5,688 bases of DNA from Parachlamydiales bacterium (GTDB taxonomy: Bacteria; Chlamydiota; Chlamydiia; Chlamydiales; Rhabdochlamydiaceae): NCBI GenBank assembly GCA_020050965.1, contig JAGVJV010000087.1:1-5688 (forward strand), in the 5' to 3' direction. A model generated the notes under the pieces. It was not told the DNA's origin and ran no database searches. It was given only the letters and a program-made list of their open reading frames with translations. Below are positions 5,150 through 5,688 of the stretch, one piece after another. Both the position numbers and the translations under genes were made by a program. Numbering within the stretch: the stretch's first letter is position 1; each line of letters starts with the position of its first letter.

Positions 5150-5688
5150 AGCGAATAGGTAAGGTTTTTCTAACCCTTGTCCTAATTGTTGGGCTCGAGA
5201 GACTCATCCGGACTCAAACTAATGGATTTCGAATCGACAAAACCATCGCCGAATTCCCCTATAACCCCGATTGGGAGGTGGAAACAAAGACCATTCCTGA
5301 CGTGCTCAATCAACCCTTCTATTTTTTGGGCAGCGGCGCTCAGACCTATTCCTTCATAGGCGAAGACCGCAAGACTGTCCTCAAGCTTTTTAAACACTAC
5401 CACTGCTGGCCAAGCTCGAGGATCTTAAGGAAACTCCCCTGGCCTTGGAAAGAAAAAGTGCTCCTCGACAGAGAAAAGCGGATAGAGAGCATCTTTAGCA
5501 GCGCAGCTCTGGCCTACAAATCATTGCCAGAACAGACTGAAGTGATCCACCTCCATCTCAATCCTAAAGAAGGAAAACTTCCCCCGCTAATCATCTACGA
5601 TAAGATCGGCATTCGGTATGAGGTCGATCTCAATCAGACTCCATTTTTGCTCCAAAAGAAAGGAACTTTGCTCTACTCCTATCTCAAG
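5146..5688 (+). CDS. membrane-anchored kinase-like protein, array member 5 (partial, runs off the right edge)
   Basis: The frame is open from the ATG to the last base, giving 181 residues with no stop. It starts at an ATGA overlap with member 4. Residues 7-17 are hydrophobic after Lys2-Arg3-Lys6; the motif L20-x4-T25-x-G27-F28 follows, then 'YNPDWE' (39-44). The N-lobe has 'F-L-G62-S-G64-A-Q-T-Y' and 'T-V-L-K80-L-F-K-H'. A longer insert with a Trp-rich stretch (WPW, 99-101) precedes the helix. The E-T-G of the other members reads Q130-T-E here. 'IIYDKIGIRY' (149-158) and hinge strand 'FLLQKKG' (167-173) follow. About 80-90 C-terminal residues, including the D-x5-N and I-D-x-G region, would lie beyond the window, so catalytic potential cannot be judged. 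Confidence 0.9.
   Translation, partial: MKRIGKVFLTLVLIVGLERLIRTQTNGFRIDKTIAEFPYNPDWEVETKTIPDVLNQPFYFLGSGAQTYSFIGEDRKTVLKLFKHYHCWPSSRILRKLPWPWKEKVLLDREKRIESIFSSAALAYKSLPEQTEVIHLHLNPKEGKLPPLIIYDKIGIRYEVDLNQTPFLLQKKGTLLYSYLK

Noticed and set aside
3283..5403. Several minus-strand frames and one + frame (4435-4617) within the kinase-like array
   Set aside because: They arise opposite or out of frame with conserved paralogous sequence, recur at equivalent places in different members, and lack ribosome sites.
2028..5688. Toxin-antitoxin or aminoglycoside-phosphotransferase cassette array
   Set aside because: The kinase-like motifs could suggest HipA or APH families, but H-x-D-x4-N is absent, no antitoxin-like small gene is present, and the shared N-terminal hydrophobic segment is unlike either family.
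2028..5688. CRISPR, tRNA, rRNA or insertion-sequence features
   Set aside because: No regularly spaced short repeats, no cloverleaf-like segments, no transposase motifs and no terminal inverted repeats were seen; the repetition here is protein-level paralogy.

Overview
The window holds two unrelated flanking genes and a tandem family of five kinase-like paralogues, the last cut by the right edge. Moderate GC, tight gene packing, several TTG/GTG starts, a protein with an Inc-like bilobed hydrophobic domain, and an expanded lineage-specific family together suggest an environmental (amoeba-associated) member of the Chlamydiae. This taxonomic call is inference: no ribosomal or other marker gene is present.

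Layout. Bases 1-92 are an AT-rich upstream region with a 12-bp perfect palindrome and a weak promoter candidate. Bases 93-905 (+) encode an exported protein with a Sec signal peptide, a Pro/Thr-rich linker and what look like two related Ig-like beta domains. Its 3' end overlaps by 14 bp the 3' end of a convergent gene (892-1998, -). That gene encodes an N-terminal two-helix hydrophobic hairpin, a middle region of unknown nature and a C-terminal GNAT acetyltransferase-like domain. A 29-bp AT-rich divergent gap follows, containing the -10 element of a good sigma70-type promoter candidate for the + strand.

From 2028 to the right edge, five co-directional genes (2028-2825, 2822-3595, 3582-4397, 4376-5149, 5146->5688) form one operon-like array. 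Every junction overlaps (4, 14, 22 and 4 bp), and each downstream start has an AGGAG-type Shine-Dalgarno sequence inside the preceding gene. The proteins share one plan: a short basic N-terminus, one hydrophobic segment, an invariant juxtamembrane motif [FL]-x4-T-x-G-F, a glycine-rich loop, a V/I-L/I-K lysine strand, a basic helix ending in E-T-G-like residues, an 'IxDKLGIxH'-type hairpin, a hinge 'QKRA'-type strand, then D-x5-N-x-G-F and I-D-[VG]-G. This reads as a divergent, membrane-anchored protein-kinase-like fold in which ATP/Mg-binding positions are recognisable but the canonical HRD motif is not. The paralogues have diverged well beyond recent duplication.

The array is the main candidate for an undescribed system: a co-translated set of membrane-tethered kinase-like proteins that may act as partners, as enzyme/pseudoenzyme pairs, or as secreted effectors. 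Substrates, topology and any functional link to the two flanking genes cannot be determined from the sequence.
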